64,000 nucleotides of DNA, from positions 1,590,328 through 1,654,327 of the forward strand of contig NZ_CP087714.1 in NCBI RefSeq assembly GCF_039641995.1, written 5' to 3'. Numbering within the stretch: the stretch's first letter is position 1; each line of letters opens with the position of its first letter. The notes under the pieces are model-generated. The model was given only the letters and a program-made list of their open reading frames with translations. It did no database searches and was not told where the DNA came from. This DNA is from Geoglobus acetivorans. Lineage in GTDB: Archaea; Halobacteriota; Archaeoglobi; Archaeoglobales; Archaeoglobaceae. Below, piece by piece: positions 54,318-61,418 of this stretch. Made by a program: the position numbers and the translations under genes.

Positions 54318-54848
54318 ATGGAGGATAAGTTGAGTGAGCTGGTTATTGAGGAAAACAAGGAGGACAAGTTTGGATGCAACAGCTGCAAGTACTATGCTAC
54401 AGCAAATCTGAATGGAGATAAGCAGGTATGCCTTGCGACGGGAGAGATAATCCCACTTGACTTCTTGGAAAGCTGCCCATTAAAAGATGAGCAGATACAG
54501 AAAGAGATCACACACGAAGAGATAACGAAGTACGGAGCGATGCTTGAAGAAGCAGTTCAAATCCTGCGAAAGATAAGTGACGAGCTGTCGAAAATCAGTT
54601 ACTCCCTATCGAGAGAGGATCTTGAAGCATTAATTTATGGAAAAACAAAGTTGAGAAAGAGAGATATCAACGCTGTTCTCAACGCAATCGAGAGGGCGAA
54701 GAACGCAAACGAAGAGTACGCTCTCAGAAAGTTCATAGCGGCGATGGGGGAGGTCAGGCTCAGAGATGTTGTAACTGTTCTCGATGAGATTGAGAGACTG
54801 AACAGGAAATACGGCAGACAAAACAATGAGGGGGCTGATGAACAATGA
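54318..54848 (+). CDS. Hypothetical protein with N-terminal cysteine cluster
   Basis: ATG at 54318 after AAGGAGGGG gives 176 residues; upstream codons to 54261 overlap the previous gene. CNSCKYY, VCLATGE and ESCPL provide four cysteines of a zinc or iron-sulfur knuckle. The rest is helical and charged (ISDELSKISYSLSREDLEALIYGK). Similar knuckles appear in phage proteins with C-x2-C...C...C. Function unknown. Confidence 0.65.
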   Translation: MEDKLSELVIEENKEDKFGCNSCKYYATANLNGDKQVCLATGEIIPLDFLESCPLKDEQIQKEITHEEITKYGAMLEEAVQILRKISDELSKISYSLSREDLEALIYGKTKLRKRDINAVLNAIERAKNANEEYALRKFIAAMGEVRLRDVVTVLDEIERLNRKYGRQNNEGADEQ

Positions 54849-55438
54849 TCGTCAGGCTTGGCGATCTGGAGTTCGAAATTCTCAGCGAGAACGATGTCGT
54901 GCTGTTCGGAAAGCTCGTGAGAGTACTGAGAGAGGATGACGAAGGAGAGCCGTCATCGATTGTTAAGCCATCGGATAACAGAGATAAGAACCTCGAGGAG
55001 GTAGAGGAAAGAGAGGAGGAAGACAGAAAAGAGGAGGACTCGTCCGGATTCATCAACGCCGGATTCTTCAAATACATCGTGAAGGACAACATCCTGAAGA
55101 TCCGAACTGCAAAGAAAACGAGGCAGTATGACTACGAGAAGGTCAGAAAGCTGTACGATTCTCTTCCGGAGGAGTCCACTTACGAGGATCTTCTCGATGC
55201 CGCAGCCAGAGTCGGACTGAAGATCATGAGATCCGATGCGTATGCGCTCATGCACTTCTTCTCACGTTACGTGGACTTCGATGCCGAGCTGATCCCCGGA
55301 GGGAGAGGACGAGGAAACAGAACCAGGCTCGTGAAGGTCGGCTCACAGGACACAAACAACCTCAGGAGCATGCTCGAGCTTGAGAAGAGCGTGATCGGGG
55401 TTACGAACAGTGAGGACGTGGAGGAGGTCGAGGGCTGA
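54845..55438 (+). CDS. Hypothetical provirus protein
   Basis: 197 residues with a beta-rich start (VRLGDLEFEILSENDVVLFGKLV), a highly acidic stretch (about 48-68) and a C-terminal domain (YDYEKVRKLYDSLPEESTYEDLLDAAARVGLKIMRSDAYALMHFF). The middle looks like a linker between two globular parts. No motif recognised. ATGA overlaps on both sides. Confidence 0.65.
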   Translation: MIVRLGDLEFEILSENDVVLFGKLVRVLREDDEGEPSSIVKPSDNRDKNLEEVEEREEEDRKEEDSSGFINAGFFKYIVKDNILKIRTAKKTRQYDYEKVRKLYDSLPEESTYEDLLDAAARVGLKIMRSDAYALMHFFSRYVDFDAELIPGGRGRGNRTRLVKVGSQDTNNLRSMLELEKSVIGVTNSEDVEEVEG

Positions 55439-55575
55439 TGGAGCTACTGATGCATAATTTCTCAGGAATTTCTTGCTCTCGATGTGGTGCTAAAATCAAG
55501 AAATACGAAGTCTACTATGCTAACGAGAAGAAAGAGCCACTTTGCTTGAATTGTGCCAAGGAGGTTGATGCCTAA
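55438..55575 (+). CDS. Zinc-ribbon microprotein (45 residues)
   Basis: The 45-residue frame starts on the last base of the preceding stop. It contains CSRC and CLNC pairs (SCSRCGAKIKK; PLCLNCAKEV), a complete zinc ribbon resembling those at the start of archaeal RNA polymerase-associated factors. Its TAA shares a base with the next ATG, so it is clearly part of the coupled array. It is too short to be found by length-limited gene callers. Confidence 0.65.
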   Translation: MELLMHNFSGISCSRCGAKIKKYEVYYANEKKEPLCLNCAKEVDA

Positions 55576-55784
55576 TGTACGCTGCATATTACTGTACTGA
55601 AAACTGTGATGGAAAACCTTGTATTGTTGTCTATCCAGAGGATGTTCCTCCAACTCCGAAAAGCTGTCTCATTGGTTCATCTAACGCAGAATGGGAACAC
55701 TTGACAGGATTAAAGTCACTCGACAAGTTCGTAGATGAAGCTCTTGATAGAATTGATGAATTGATGAGTGACGAGGAGGTCTGA
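55575..55784 (+). CDS. Small cysteine-containing provirus protein
   Basis: 69 residues: YYCTENCDGKPCIVVYPEDVPPTPKSCLIG, with four cysteines, then an acidic helix (LDKFVDEALDRIDELMSDEEV). A zinc-binding knuckle is likely. Overlaps the previous stop by one base. Confidence 0.6.
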   Translation: MYAAYYCTENCDGKPCIVVYPEDVPPTPKSCLIGSSNAEWEHLTGLKSLDKFVDEALDRIDELMSDEEV

Positions 55785-55787
55785 GCC

Positions 55788-55964
55788 ATGCCAATCATTT
55801 ACGATTCTTTTGTAGTTCCTGGAAACTGCAGAGGTTGCGGTACTAATACGAACTGGCACATCAACGGGGACTATCCGCTTTGTCCAAAGTGCATGCGTGA
55901 ACTCGTATGTGAGGTCGAAAACCTGGTAGAGAGAGGATTTCTGAATTTTGATGGTGGTGCCTGA
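55788..55964 (+). CDS. Zinc-ribbon microprotein (58 residues)
   Basis: ATG at 55788 opens a 58-residue frame with NCRGCGTN and CPKCMREL, a two-pair zinc ribbon, and a hydrophobic-acidic helix after it. GAGGAGGT lies just upstream. TGATG links it to the next gene. Confidence 0.65.
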   Translation: MPIIYDSFVVPGNCRGCGTNTNWHINGDYPLCPKCMRELVCEVENLVERGFLNFDGGA

Positions 55965-56275
55965 TGACTAAGCTGATCTCAGAGCTTGGACAGATCTTTA
56001 CAGAATGTCTCGAAATTGCACGGAAGAAGAACAGAGATTACGCCGGTAATCGCTCACCCTTCCACAATTTCATGCTCTGTGAGACTCTCGGAATCTGCAG
56101 CCTCGAGGAGGGAATACTGGTTAGGATGACCGATAAGATGTCGAGAATTGCCAACCTGCTCAAGAAAGAAGCTGATGTCAGGGAAGAATCGATAGAGGAC
56201 ACACTGAAGGACCTGATAAACTACTCGGCGATTCTGGTAGCATATCTCAGAACAAAGAGGGAGAACAATGATTGA
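55964..56275 (+). CDS. Nmad1/DUF1599-like (nucleotide-modification-associated) protein
   Basis: The 103-residue protein has IARKKNRDYAGNRSPFHNF, then EEGILVRMTDKMSRIANLL and DTLKDLINYSAILVAYL. This is the pattern of DUF1599/Nmad1, small helical MazG-like proteins found in phages, often next to nucleotide-modifying enzymes. It could act on modified nucleotides or nucleotide pools. No modification enzyme lies near it in the window. Confidence 0.75.
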   Translation: MTKLISELGQIFTECLEIARKKNRDYAGNRSPFHNFMLCETLGICSLEEGILVRMTDKMSRIANLLKKEADVREESIEDTLKDLINYSAILVAYLRTKRENND

Positions 56276-56510
56276 GGTCATAAGAGTAACAGAACTCCAG
56301 AACAAGCGAAAATCAATAGAAGTAATCTGCCCGAAATGCGGAAATCCGGGAAGGCTCAGGATGTCGAGGGCAAACATCTTCGGAGACATCAAGTTCAGGG
56401 TTATACATGGGAGAGAATACAGGCAGAGAGTTTGCAGCTTCGGACTGAATTCTGAGGAGTACGATGGGCTTTATGAAGTCTTCATGTCTGTCAAGGGTGA
56501 AGAGATATGA
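56268..56510 (+). CDS. Zinc-binding hypothetical protein
   Basis: 80 residues with one CPKC pair (VICPKCGNPGRLRM), a possible second site later (RQRVCSFG), and IFGDIKFRVIHGREYR in between. Starts inside the Nmad1-like gene end. It is the last gene before the GTTAACA cluster. Confidence 0.6.
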   Translation: MIEVIRVTELQNKRKSIEVICPKCGNPGRLRMSRANIFGDIKFRVIHGREYRQRVCSFGLNSEEYDGLYEVFMSVKGEEI

Positions 56511-56724
56511 AGTATGTTACGTTAACACACATGTTAACAGAGTTTGTTAACAACTTGTTTACATTGTTAACAAAATCTCCGAAGATATCCCATGAAGATG
56601 CCCATTTTAATTATGCTTCTGAGGTGATAAAAAACCAGGGAAATTATCTCAGAATTCCATTAAACAAGATTATAATTTAATTTAATCTATTTGGAAAATA
56701 AAAATTTAGGAGGGAGATAAAAAT
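56511..56724. promoter_or_regulatory. A/T-rich control region with GTTAACA repeats
   Basis: This 214-base gap holds four GTTAACA copies (56521, 56533, 56546, 56566) and one variant GTTTACA at 56557, spaced 9-13 bases, then an A/T-rich stretch (about 56640-56705) and GGAGGGAGAT before the next ATG. It looks like an iteron array beside a promoter and could be a replication origin or an operator. Confidence 0.65.
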
Positions 56725-56832
56725 ATGGTTAGTGTGGAGAAGGAGAAAAATCCAGAAAAATCCTCGCAGCAGTTAACACACACTCTCGCAGAATCTGTTA
56801 ACAAAACAAAATCTGTTAACAAAATGTTAACA
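56521..56832 (+). repeat. Iteron cluster of GTTAACA (eight copies, same orientation)
   Basis: GTTAACA occurs at 56521, 56533, 56546, 56566, 56772, 56797, 56815 and 56826, with a GTTTACA variant at 56557. All eight have A after the palindromic GTTAAC, giving one orientation. The last four lie inside the first codons of the 56725 gene, where they encode repeated VNK-like and LT steps. A further copy lies at 58350. Confidence 0.8.
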
Positions 56833-57219
56833 AAATCAGGATTCAAATCTGAACTTCAGAGAGTAAGAAGAGATCAGCTCGAAAAGCTCAATCTGATAGC
56901 AGATAAGTACAGCAGGAAGAGCTTTCCTGAGGTTATTGATCTGCTTCTCTTCTGCTATGACTTTCTTGAGGGAATTGCAGACAGGTATAATCTACCAGGG
57001 GTAGCTGCCACCACTGACTTCCTCGAGAAGTATCTGCCTAAAAGCGATTTTGAGATCATAAGCTCAGGGGTCATAAAGCTGCTTGACGATCTCGGAATTG
57101 ATGGGAAAGATAGAGCAGTTCTGGAGCAGGAGATGATAAGCATCCTGAAGAACGTGAAGATTGACAGGAAGTCTGCTCTTGAGGTTCTGAAGCCTCTTCT
57201 GGTTATCGGGAGGAAATAG
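56725..57219 (+). CDS. Hypothetical protein, candidate iteron-binding factor
   Basis: 164 residues. The first 35 are low-complexity and made largely by iterons in the DNA (SVNKTKSVNKMLTK). Then comes a helical region (QLEKLNLIADKYSRKSFPEVIDLLLFCYDFLEG) that could be a DNA-binding core, and a C-terminal LLDDLGIDGKDRAVLEQEMI. Not recognised. Because the repeat cluster overlaps its start, the protein may bind it, for replication initiation or self-control. Confidence 0.65.
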   Translation: MVSVEKEKNPEKSSQQLTHTLAESVNKTKSVNKMLTKSGFKSELQRVRRDQLEKLNLIADKYSRKSFPEVIDLLLFCYDFLEGIADRYNLPGVAATTDFLEKYLPKSDFEIISSGVIKLLDDLGIDGKDRAVLEQEMISILKNVKIDRKSALEVLKPLLVIGRK

Positions 57220-57220
57220 C

Positions 57221-57634
57221 ATGCAGCTGCAGGTAAGTCTGGATGCGAATTTCAGAGCCATCACGAGGAAGAGAAAAATAATGCTTTTTGTTAAGGGAAA
57301 GCTCAGCCCGTTCGCACTCAGCATAGGACAGTGCATACCTCACGAGGACTACGGCTACCTGATCTGCGACTGGCACAGGGGCAGGAGAATTCTGTTCATC
57401 AATTCAGAGAGCAACTTCGTAATTGTCAGGGCTGAAGGGACGTGCATGGACTGCAGCAAAAAGAGCAGAACAGGACACATGGCCAAATACAGGAGGTGCT
57501 GGGCTGACAGATTCTACCTTATTCTCGAGGATGACATCCACGAGACCGTGGAGGAGAAACTTAGGGAGCTGAAAGAGAGACATGAGGTTAAGGTTCTGGA
57601 GGAAAGTGTATGGATACTGTTCAGTCCAAGCTGA
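57221..57634 (+). CDS. Hypothetical provirus protein
   Basis: 137 residues: VKGKLSPFALSIGQCIPHEDYGYLICDWHRGRRILFINSES gives a beta-rich globular domain, with CMDCSKKSRTGH and a later RRC as a possible zinc site. A C-terminal EEKLRELKERHEVKVLEE helix follows. No family recognised. It lies one base after the previous gene and overlaps the next by 25 bases. Confidence 0.6.
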   Translation: MQLQVSLDANFRAITRKRKIMLFVKGKLSPFALSIGQCIPHEDYGYLICDWHRGRRILFINSESNFVIVRAEGTCMDCSKKSRTGHMAKYRRCWADRFYLILEDDIHETVEEKLRELKERHEVKVLEESVWILFSPS

Positions 57635-58266
57635 ACTGGGATTTTTCAAGCCCAAAACCAAGAAAGCCAGTTCGCTGCAGAGCGTGCAAGTATTCGGAGT
57701 ATGTGGGGGTGAAGCACAACCCACAGTCCAGAATAATGTTGCACTCTGAATACCAGATATTCAGATGCAAGAATCCAGATTCTCCAAACTTCGGCAGGCA
57801 TGTTAGTGAAGAGGATATGTGTCACGAGGGAGATGAGCTGGACTACATAAAATCAAAAGATGATCGCTGCCGAGTGTGTGGTAGGGAAACTAACGCTCCA
57901 CCATTCTGCGGACCTTCGCATTACCACATTTACCTCGATGAGCTGAGAAGGTGTGAGAACTGCGGGTACCTTGATGGAGGTGAATGTCCACTCGGCAACG
58001 AACCTGACGATTGCAGCGATTTCAGAGCTAAAGACCTCTGCAAATTCATTCAGCGATTTATAGACGATTATCGACCGTTATGGGACAGAGTAGTCTGGAA
58101 GGATGAACTTCGTAAGTACATGGGACCAAAATGGGCAAGAGTAAGGCGAGGGGCAGTGGTCAGGCTCATAGCTGTCGTGAACGGGAAGATCGGGGTTTTC
58201 AGGTATAAGAGTGAAGTGGTCTGGTGTCCGGTGAGGTTGCTGCATAATATAGAAAAACATAAATAG
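57610..58266 (+). CDS. Multi-zinc-site hypothetical protein
   Basis: 218 residues with several cysteine groups: CRACKYSEY, FRCKNPDS, EDMCHEGDE, DDRCRVCGRE, RRCENCGYL and ECPLGNEPDDCSDF. This predicts three zinc knuckles over the first 140 residues. A basic C-terminal half (ELRKYMGPKWARVRRGAVVR) suggests nucleic-acid binding. Viral, no family recognised. Confidence 0.65.
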   Translation: MDTVQSKLNWDFSSPKPRKPVRCRACKYSEYVGVKHNPQSRIMLHSEYQIFRCKNPDSPNFGRHVSEEDMCHEGDELDYIKSKDDRCRVCGRETNAPPFCGPSHYHIYLDELRRCENCGYLDGGECPLGNEPDDCSDFRAKDLCKFIQRFIDDYRPLWDRVVWKDELRKYMGPKWARVRRGAVVRLIAVVNGKIGVFRYKSEVVWCPVRLLHNIEKHK

Positions 58267-58302
58267 ATAGTTTTTTATACTAAAAATTTAAGACATAATA
58301 TT

Positions 58303-58431
58303 ATGGTGGCAGACTACGCCGTGTTTGCACTGCTGCTAATGACATTAGTGTTAACAGCTATAAGAAAGTACGTAGAACTGAAAAAAGACATGGTTCTGAA
58401 AAATAACAAATTCTTCAAGGAGATATCGTGA
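58303..58431 (+). CDS. Small single-helix membrane protein (42 residues)
   Basis: ATG 58303: a short N-terminus followed by a membrane helix (YAVFALLLMTLVLTAI, about 5-20) and a basic tail (RKYVELKKDMVLKNNKFFKEIS). No strong ribosome-binding site. A GTTAACA iteron copy lies within it (58350). Confidence 0.45.
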   Translation: MVADYAVFALLLMTLVLTAIRKYVELKKDMVLKNNKFFKEIS

Positions 58432-58527
58432 AGAGATATCCTCAGATTCCAAGTGGCTTAAGAAAGAAGGAATAGACCAAAAGCAAGTATAATGAATAAT
58501 GAATGCTTTCAAAATTATCGAGCCAGT

Positions 58528-58565
58528 GTGGGGTCAACTCTCGACCCGTGGTGGGCCCCCCATGT
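58528..58565 (+). ncRNA. GC-rich hairpin element upstream of the tRNA-like RNA
   Basis: An island of high G+C in an A/T-rich stretch. GGGTC (58531-58535) pairs with GACCC (58543-58547) around a seven-base loop, followed by GTGGTGGGCCCCCC. It may be a separate small structured RNA or part of a longer transcript with the next element. Confidence 0.4.
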
Positions 58566-58599
58566 AGTACTGTTAATCATAATATATGAGGTGATTAAA

Positions 58600-58674
58600 A
58601 TGACAGAAATGATGGAGATCGAAGTGAAAGTAAGTCTATTGACATTCGGGGGTGCCCTACAGGCGGGGTGTTAA
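58600..58674 (+). CDS. Leader-like peptide (24 residues) running into the structured RNA
   Basis: ATG at 58600 has an excellent Shine-Dalgarno (GAGGTGAT, 58588-58595). The frame is MTEMMEIEVKVSLLTFGGAL and four more residues, ending at TAA 58672-58674. It ends inside the GC-rich RNA structure. Translation would run through the strand that pairs in the RNA, a geometry known from attenuation leaders. Confidence 0.45.
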   Translation: MTEMMEIEVKVSLLTFGGALQAGC

Positions 58675-58768
58675 GTCGGCACCCCCACTTGTACAATCTG
58701 GAGGCTCGCCATGGGGTGAGAAGGAGCCCACCTGTAGGGCACACGGGGGTTCGAGTCCCCCACCCCGC
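58652..58768 (+). ncRNA. tRNA-like structured RNA with competing helices
   Basis: GCGGGGT (58663-58669) pairs with ACCCCGC (58762-58768) as a seven-base acceptor stem. The preceding 17 bases are a perfect T-arm (GGGGG-TTCGAGT-CCCCC, 58745-58761). Between them are about 75 bases instead of about 42. Candidate arms include GCCC-ACCTGTA-GGGC (58726-58740). A 12-base perfect inverted repeat (58652-58663 with 58731-58742) competes with the acceptor. No proper anticodon loop with U33 fits, so it is tRNA-like rather than a normal tRNA; an intron-containing gene is not excluded. Confidence 0.6.
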
Positions 58769-58822
58769 ACTCTTATTTATATTGTTTTCAAAGATTTCTC
58801 AGAAATTGGCAGTTCGGGTTTT

Positions 58823-58990
58823 TCAATCTCCACCTCCAAACTTCACTCCAAATAAAATCATTGCGATAATGAAAGCAAGCAGGATCGTGAATCTAAACGG
58901 CTCAAATGGAGGGCGAACTGCAAGAAGAAGCAAGGCCCCTACTACAACCATAACCGCAAACGCTAATGCAGCACGAATTCCACCGTCCAT
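58823..58990 (-). CDS. Small two-helix membrane protein (55 residues)
   Basis: On the minus strand, ATG at 58990 opens a 55-residue frame: helix one IRAALAFAVMVVVGALLLLA (about 5-24), loop VRPPFEPFR, helix two FTILLAFIIAMILFGV (about 34-49), ending GGGD. Hydrophobic codons are consistent throughout. It runs opposite to the main array, convergent with the RNA element. Holin-like in size and layout, function inferred only. Confidence 0.55.
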   Translation of the reverse strand: MDGGIRAALAFAVMVVVGALLLLAVRPPFEPFRFTILLAFIIAMILFGVKFGGGD

Positions 58991-59074
58991 GTTTTTAAAT
59001 CCCTCAAACTATTATTTTTTTACTTTCACTCCACGCCCAACGATTAAATACTCCAAATTATGATAGTATCTGAT

Positions 59075-59272
59075 ATGCCTCCGGACAGAGACGAGAGAAT
59101 TGAAAGAATGTATAGGGAGAAGCAGGAGAGGATAGCGAGGCAGATCGCCCTCAGGGAGGCAAGAGAAACCGTAGCCTTATGGGCAGCTGCACCGCTCAAA
59201 GACCCCTCGGTTGTAGCTGCCAAGGTCATTGAGATTGCGGACGAGTATCTGAAGTGGTTGAAGAAAGAGTAG
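59075..59272 (+). CDS. Small charged helical protein
   Basis: ATG at 59075 gives 65 residues, MPPDRDERIERMYREKQERIARQIA then AAPLKDPSVVAAKVIEIADEYLKWLKKE: two charged helices with a short linker. ATG 59060 is an alternative. Located just before the packaging block; possible scaffolding or DNA-binding role, unproven. Confidence 0.6.
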   Translation: MPPDRDERIERMYREKQERIARQIALREARETVALWAAAPLKDPSVVAAKVIEIADEYLKWLKKE

Positions 59273-59340
59273 GAAAATGAGACGGAATAATTAAACTAAT
59301 TAAAGTATCTCGCTTGATAAGTGTGGGGTTTTGTTTGGGA

Positions 59341-59571
59341 ATGAATGTAGAGTATAATACCAAACTATTTAAAGCAACACACGAAAATCTGGATAATATG
59401 AGAGGTGGAGTACTCCCATACCGAAGAGAGACGATAAAGTACAAGGAACTGACTGTCACACTCGAACCCAATGGGTGTGTATTGTTCTATGATGATCATT
59501 GGTTGAGCAAGGAGATAAGGGGAGCATGCAATGAGAATGGTAGACTTAAATATTATAAGTTCAAACTTTAA
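59341..59571 (+). CDS. Hypothetical provirus protein
   Basis: ATG 59341 gives 76 residues: MNVEYNTKLFKATHENLDNM then YRRETIKYKELTVTLEPNGCVLFYDDHW. A beta-rich small domain with no known motif; A/T-rich surroundings. An in-frame start at 59314 is the alternative. Confidence 0.5.
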   Translation: MNVEYNTKLFKATHENLDNMRGGVLPYRRETIKYKELTVTLEPNGCVLFYDDHWLSKEIRGACNENGRLKYYKFKL

Positions 59572-59656
59572 TTTTTATTTTTATTATTTTAAGTATCAAT
59601 TATCAGTTCGAGCAGTGTAGATTGTTGTTTTAAAGTCATCCGCAACAAACGAAACC

Positions 59657-60106
59657 ATGCGTAACGGCATAACGGATCCTCGCTGCAAGATATGCAAATC
59701 CGAACACCTCGAAGAAATCAACCAGATGCTCATCGAAGGTCGCCCTTACTCTGAAATCATCACTAAATTCCCGGATCTCAAGCTCAACAAGACGAATCTC
59801 ACGAGGCACAAGAATCACTTCAATTTTGTCAGGGCTGGGGTGGAGAAATACGAGAAGTTGAAGCAGCAGCTCGAGGAGGGGGCAGACAGAGTCGTGGATG
59901 AGCTGAAAGCTCTCGACGCAACGATAGCGAGAATGCAGGAGTACGTTCTCACGATCGACCCTGAAAAGAAGCCCCGTAGCCTCGAAGTTTGTGCCAACAC
60001 AATGCTCAGGGCGATAAAGCTCAAGCACGAGATAGCCGGCAACATAGAGGATCCAACCTCTAAACTTCTCGCACTCTTCGAGGAGGCACTGAAGGAGGAT
60101 GAATGA
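59657..60106 (+). CDS. Terminase small subunit candidate
   Basis: 149 residues directly upstream of TerL, overlapping it by eight bases. The N-terminus carries CKICKSEHLEEINQMLIEGRPYSEIITKFPD, a likely zinc-plus-HTH DNA-binding unit, and the rest is a helical oligomerisation region (EKLKQQLEEGADRVVDELKALDATIARMQ). Small terminase subunits recognise the packaging site and share this layout. The assignment rests on position and architecture. Confidence 0.7.
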   Translation: MRNGITDPRCKICKSEHLEEINQMLIEGRPYSEIITKFPDLKLNKTNLTRHKNHFNFVRAGVEKYEKLKQQLEEGADRVVDELKALDATIARMQEYVLTIDPEKKPRSLEVCANTMLRAIKLKHEIAGNIEDPTSKLLALFEEALKEDE

Positions 60107-61418
60107 GCTTATCTCCGAACTCTCAAGAGACAGGAAGAAGCTGAAAAAAGCCATCAAGGACCCAGTTCTGTTCACCCAGATCTTTCTCAACCACAGGCCC
60201 CATCCAGCACAGGAGCAAATCCTGCGAGACAAACGCCAGTTCATCACCATCGTCGCCGGCAGACGTTTCGGCAAGACGAAGGCGATGTCATTCTCTGCGA
60301 TCCACTACGCCGTGACCCACCCAGGGTCCATCCAGTTCATTCTTGCCCCTTCATACAACCAGGCAAACATAATGTTCTGGGAGACTACGAGCCTGCTGTC
60401 AAAATCCATCCTCGTCCATCTGGTCGAGAGGGTTTACAAGACTCCGTTCAGCCGAATAATCTTCAAAAACGGCAGCGAGATTCATGCGAGATCAACAACA
60501 AAACCGGAATACCTCAGGGGCCACAAGGCCCATCGTGTGATCCTCGACGAAGCCGCCTACATTCCGGATGATGTCGTCAGCCAGGTTGTCGAGCCGATGC
60601 TCGCAGACTACAACGGTTCCTGGATCAAGATCGGAACGCCGTTCGGCAAGAACCACTTCTACGACACTTACCTCAAGGGTCAGTCTGAGGAATTCCCGGA
60701 TTACTCGAGCTATCGCTTTCCGTCAACGGCAAACCCCCACATAAGCCACGAGTTCATCGAGAAGAAGAAGCAAGAATACGGAGAGAACTCCATCATCTTC
60801 AGAACTGAATACCTTGCTGAATTCGTCGAGGACCAGAATGCGGTGTTCAGGTGGGAGGACATCCAGAAGAACGTGGCGAGCATCGAACTGCTTGACAGAG
60901 GACACCCTGCGAGGCGGTATGTCATCGGCTGTGATCTTGCGAAGTATCAGGACTACACGGTCATCGTCGTGCTGGATGTGACTGAAAAGCCGTTCAGGCT
61001 CGTCCACTTCCAGCGTTTCAACAGGAGGCCCTACGCAGAGACCATCATGAGGCTGAAGGAACTGTACAGGAGGTTCAACTCACCCAGGGTGCTGATCGAC
61101 TCGTCGGGAGTTGGCGATCCCGTGCTTGAGGACCTGCAGAACATTGGGGCTGAGGGCTATGTCTTCACTTCCAAGTCCAAGGTCCAGCTCATCCAGAGGT
61201 TGCAGGCGGTGATCGAGAACGGTGAGGTGAAGTACCCATACATCGAGGAGCTGATCAAAGAGCTGCAGTTCTTTGAATACCAGCTGACAAGACAGGGTGT
61301 GAAGATGGAGGCTCGGCAAGGGTTCCATGATGACTGTGTGATAGCGCTGGCTCTCGCTGTCTGGGCGGCCGAGCAGTTCAGTGGAGGGTATATCAGCGTT
61401 GGTTATTCTCGGTTTTGA
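60099..61418 (+). CDS. terL: Terminase large subunit (TerL), DNA-packaging ATPase/nuclease
   Basis: The 439-residue protein has Walker A GRRFGKT at 54-60, Walker B VILDEAAY at 147-154 and coupling GTP at 179-181. The RNase H-like nuclease uses D279 (GCDLAKYQD), D334 (LIDSSGVGD) and D411/D412 (FHDDCV). TerL pumps concatemeric viral DNA into the prohead and cuts it. It is the clearest hallmark of a tailed virus in the window. Confidence 0.97.
   Translation: MNELISELSRDRKKLKKAIKDPVLFTQIFLNHRPHPAQEQILRDKRQFITIVAGRRFGKTKAMSFSAIHYAVTHPGSIQFILAPSYNQANIMFWETTSLLSKSILVHLVERVYKTPFSRIIFKNGSEIHARSTTKPEYLRGHKAHRVILDEAAYIPDDVVSQVVEPMLADYNGSWIKIGTPFGKNHFYDTYLKGQSEEFPDYSSYRFPSTANPHISHEFIEKKKQEYGENSIIFRTEYLAEFVEDQNAVFRWEDIQKNVASIELLDRGHPARRYVIGCDLAKYQDYTVIVVLDVTEKPFRLVHFQRFNRRPYAETIMRLKELYRRFNSPRVLIDSSGVGDPVLEDLQNIGAEGYVFTSKSKVQLIQRLQAVIENGEVKYPYIEELIKELQFFEYQLTRQGVKMEARQGFHDDCVIALALAVWAAEQFSGGYISVGYSRF

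Noticed and set aside
58652..58742. Ordinary intrinsic terminator
   Set aside because: The hairpin is long and GC-rich but there is no T-run after it, and the loop itself contains further structure, so a functional RNA is more likely.
58668..59063. Plus-strand 131-codon frame across the tRNA-like RNA
   Set aside because: It runs through the structured RNA and the minus-strand two-helix gene; composition is repetitive and protein-unlike.
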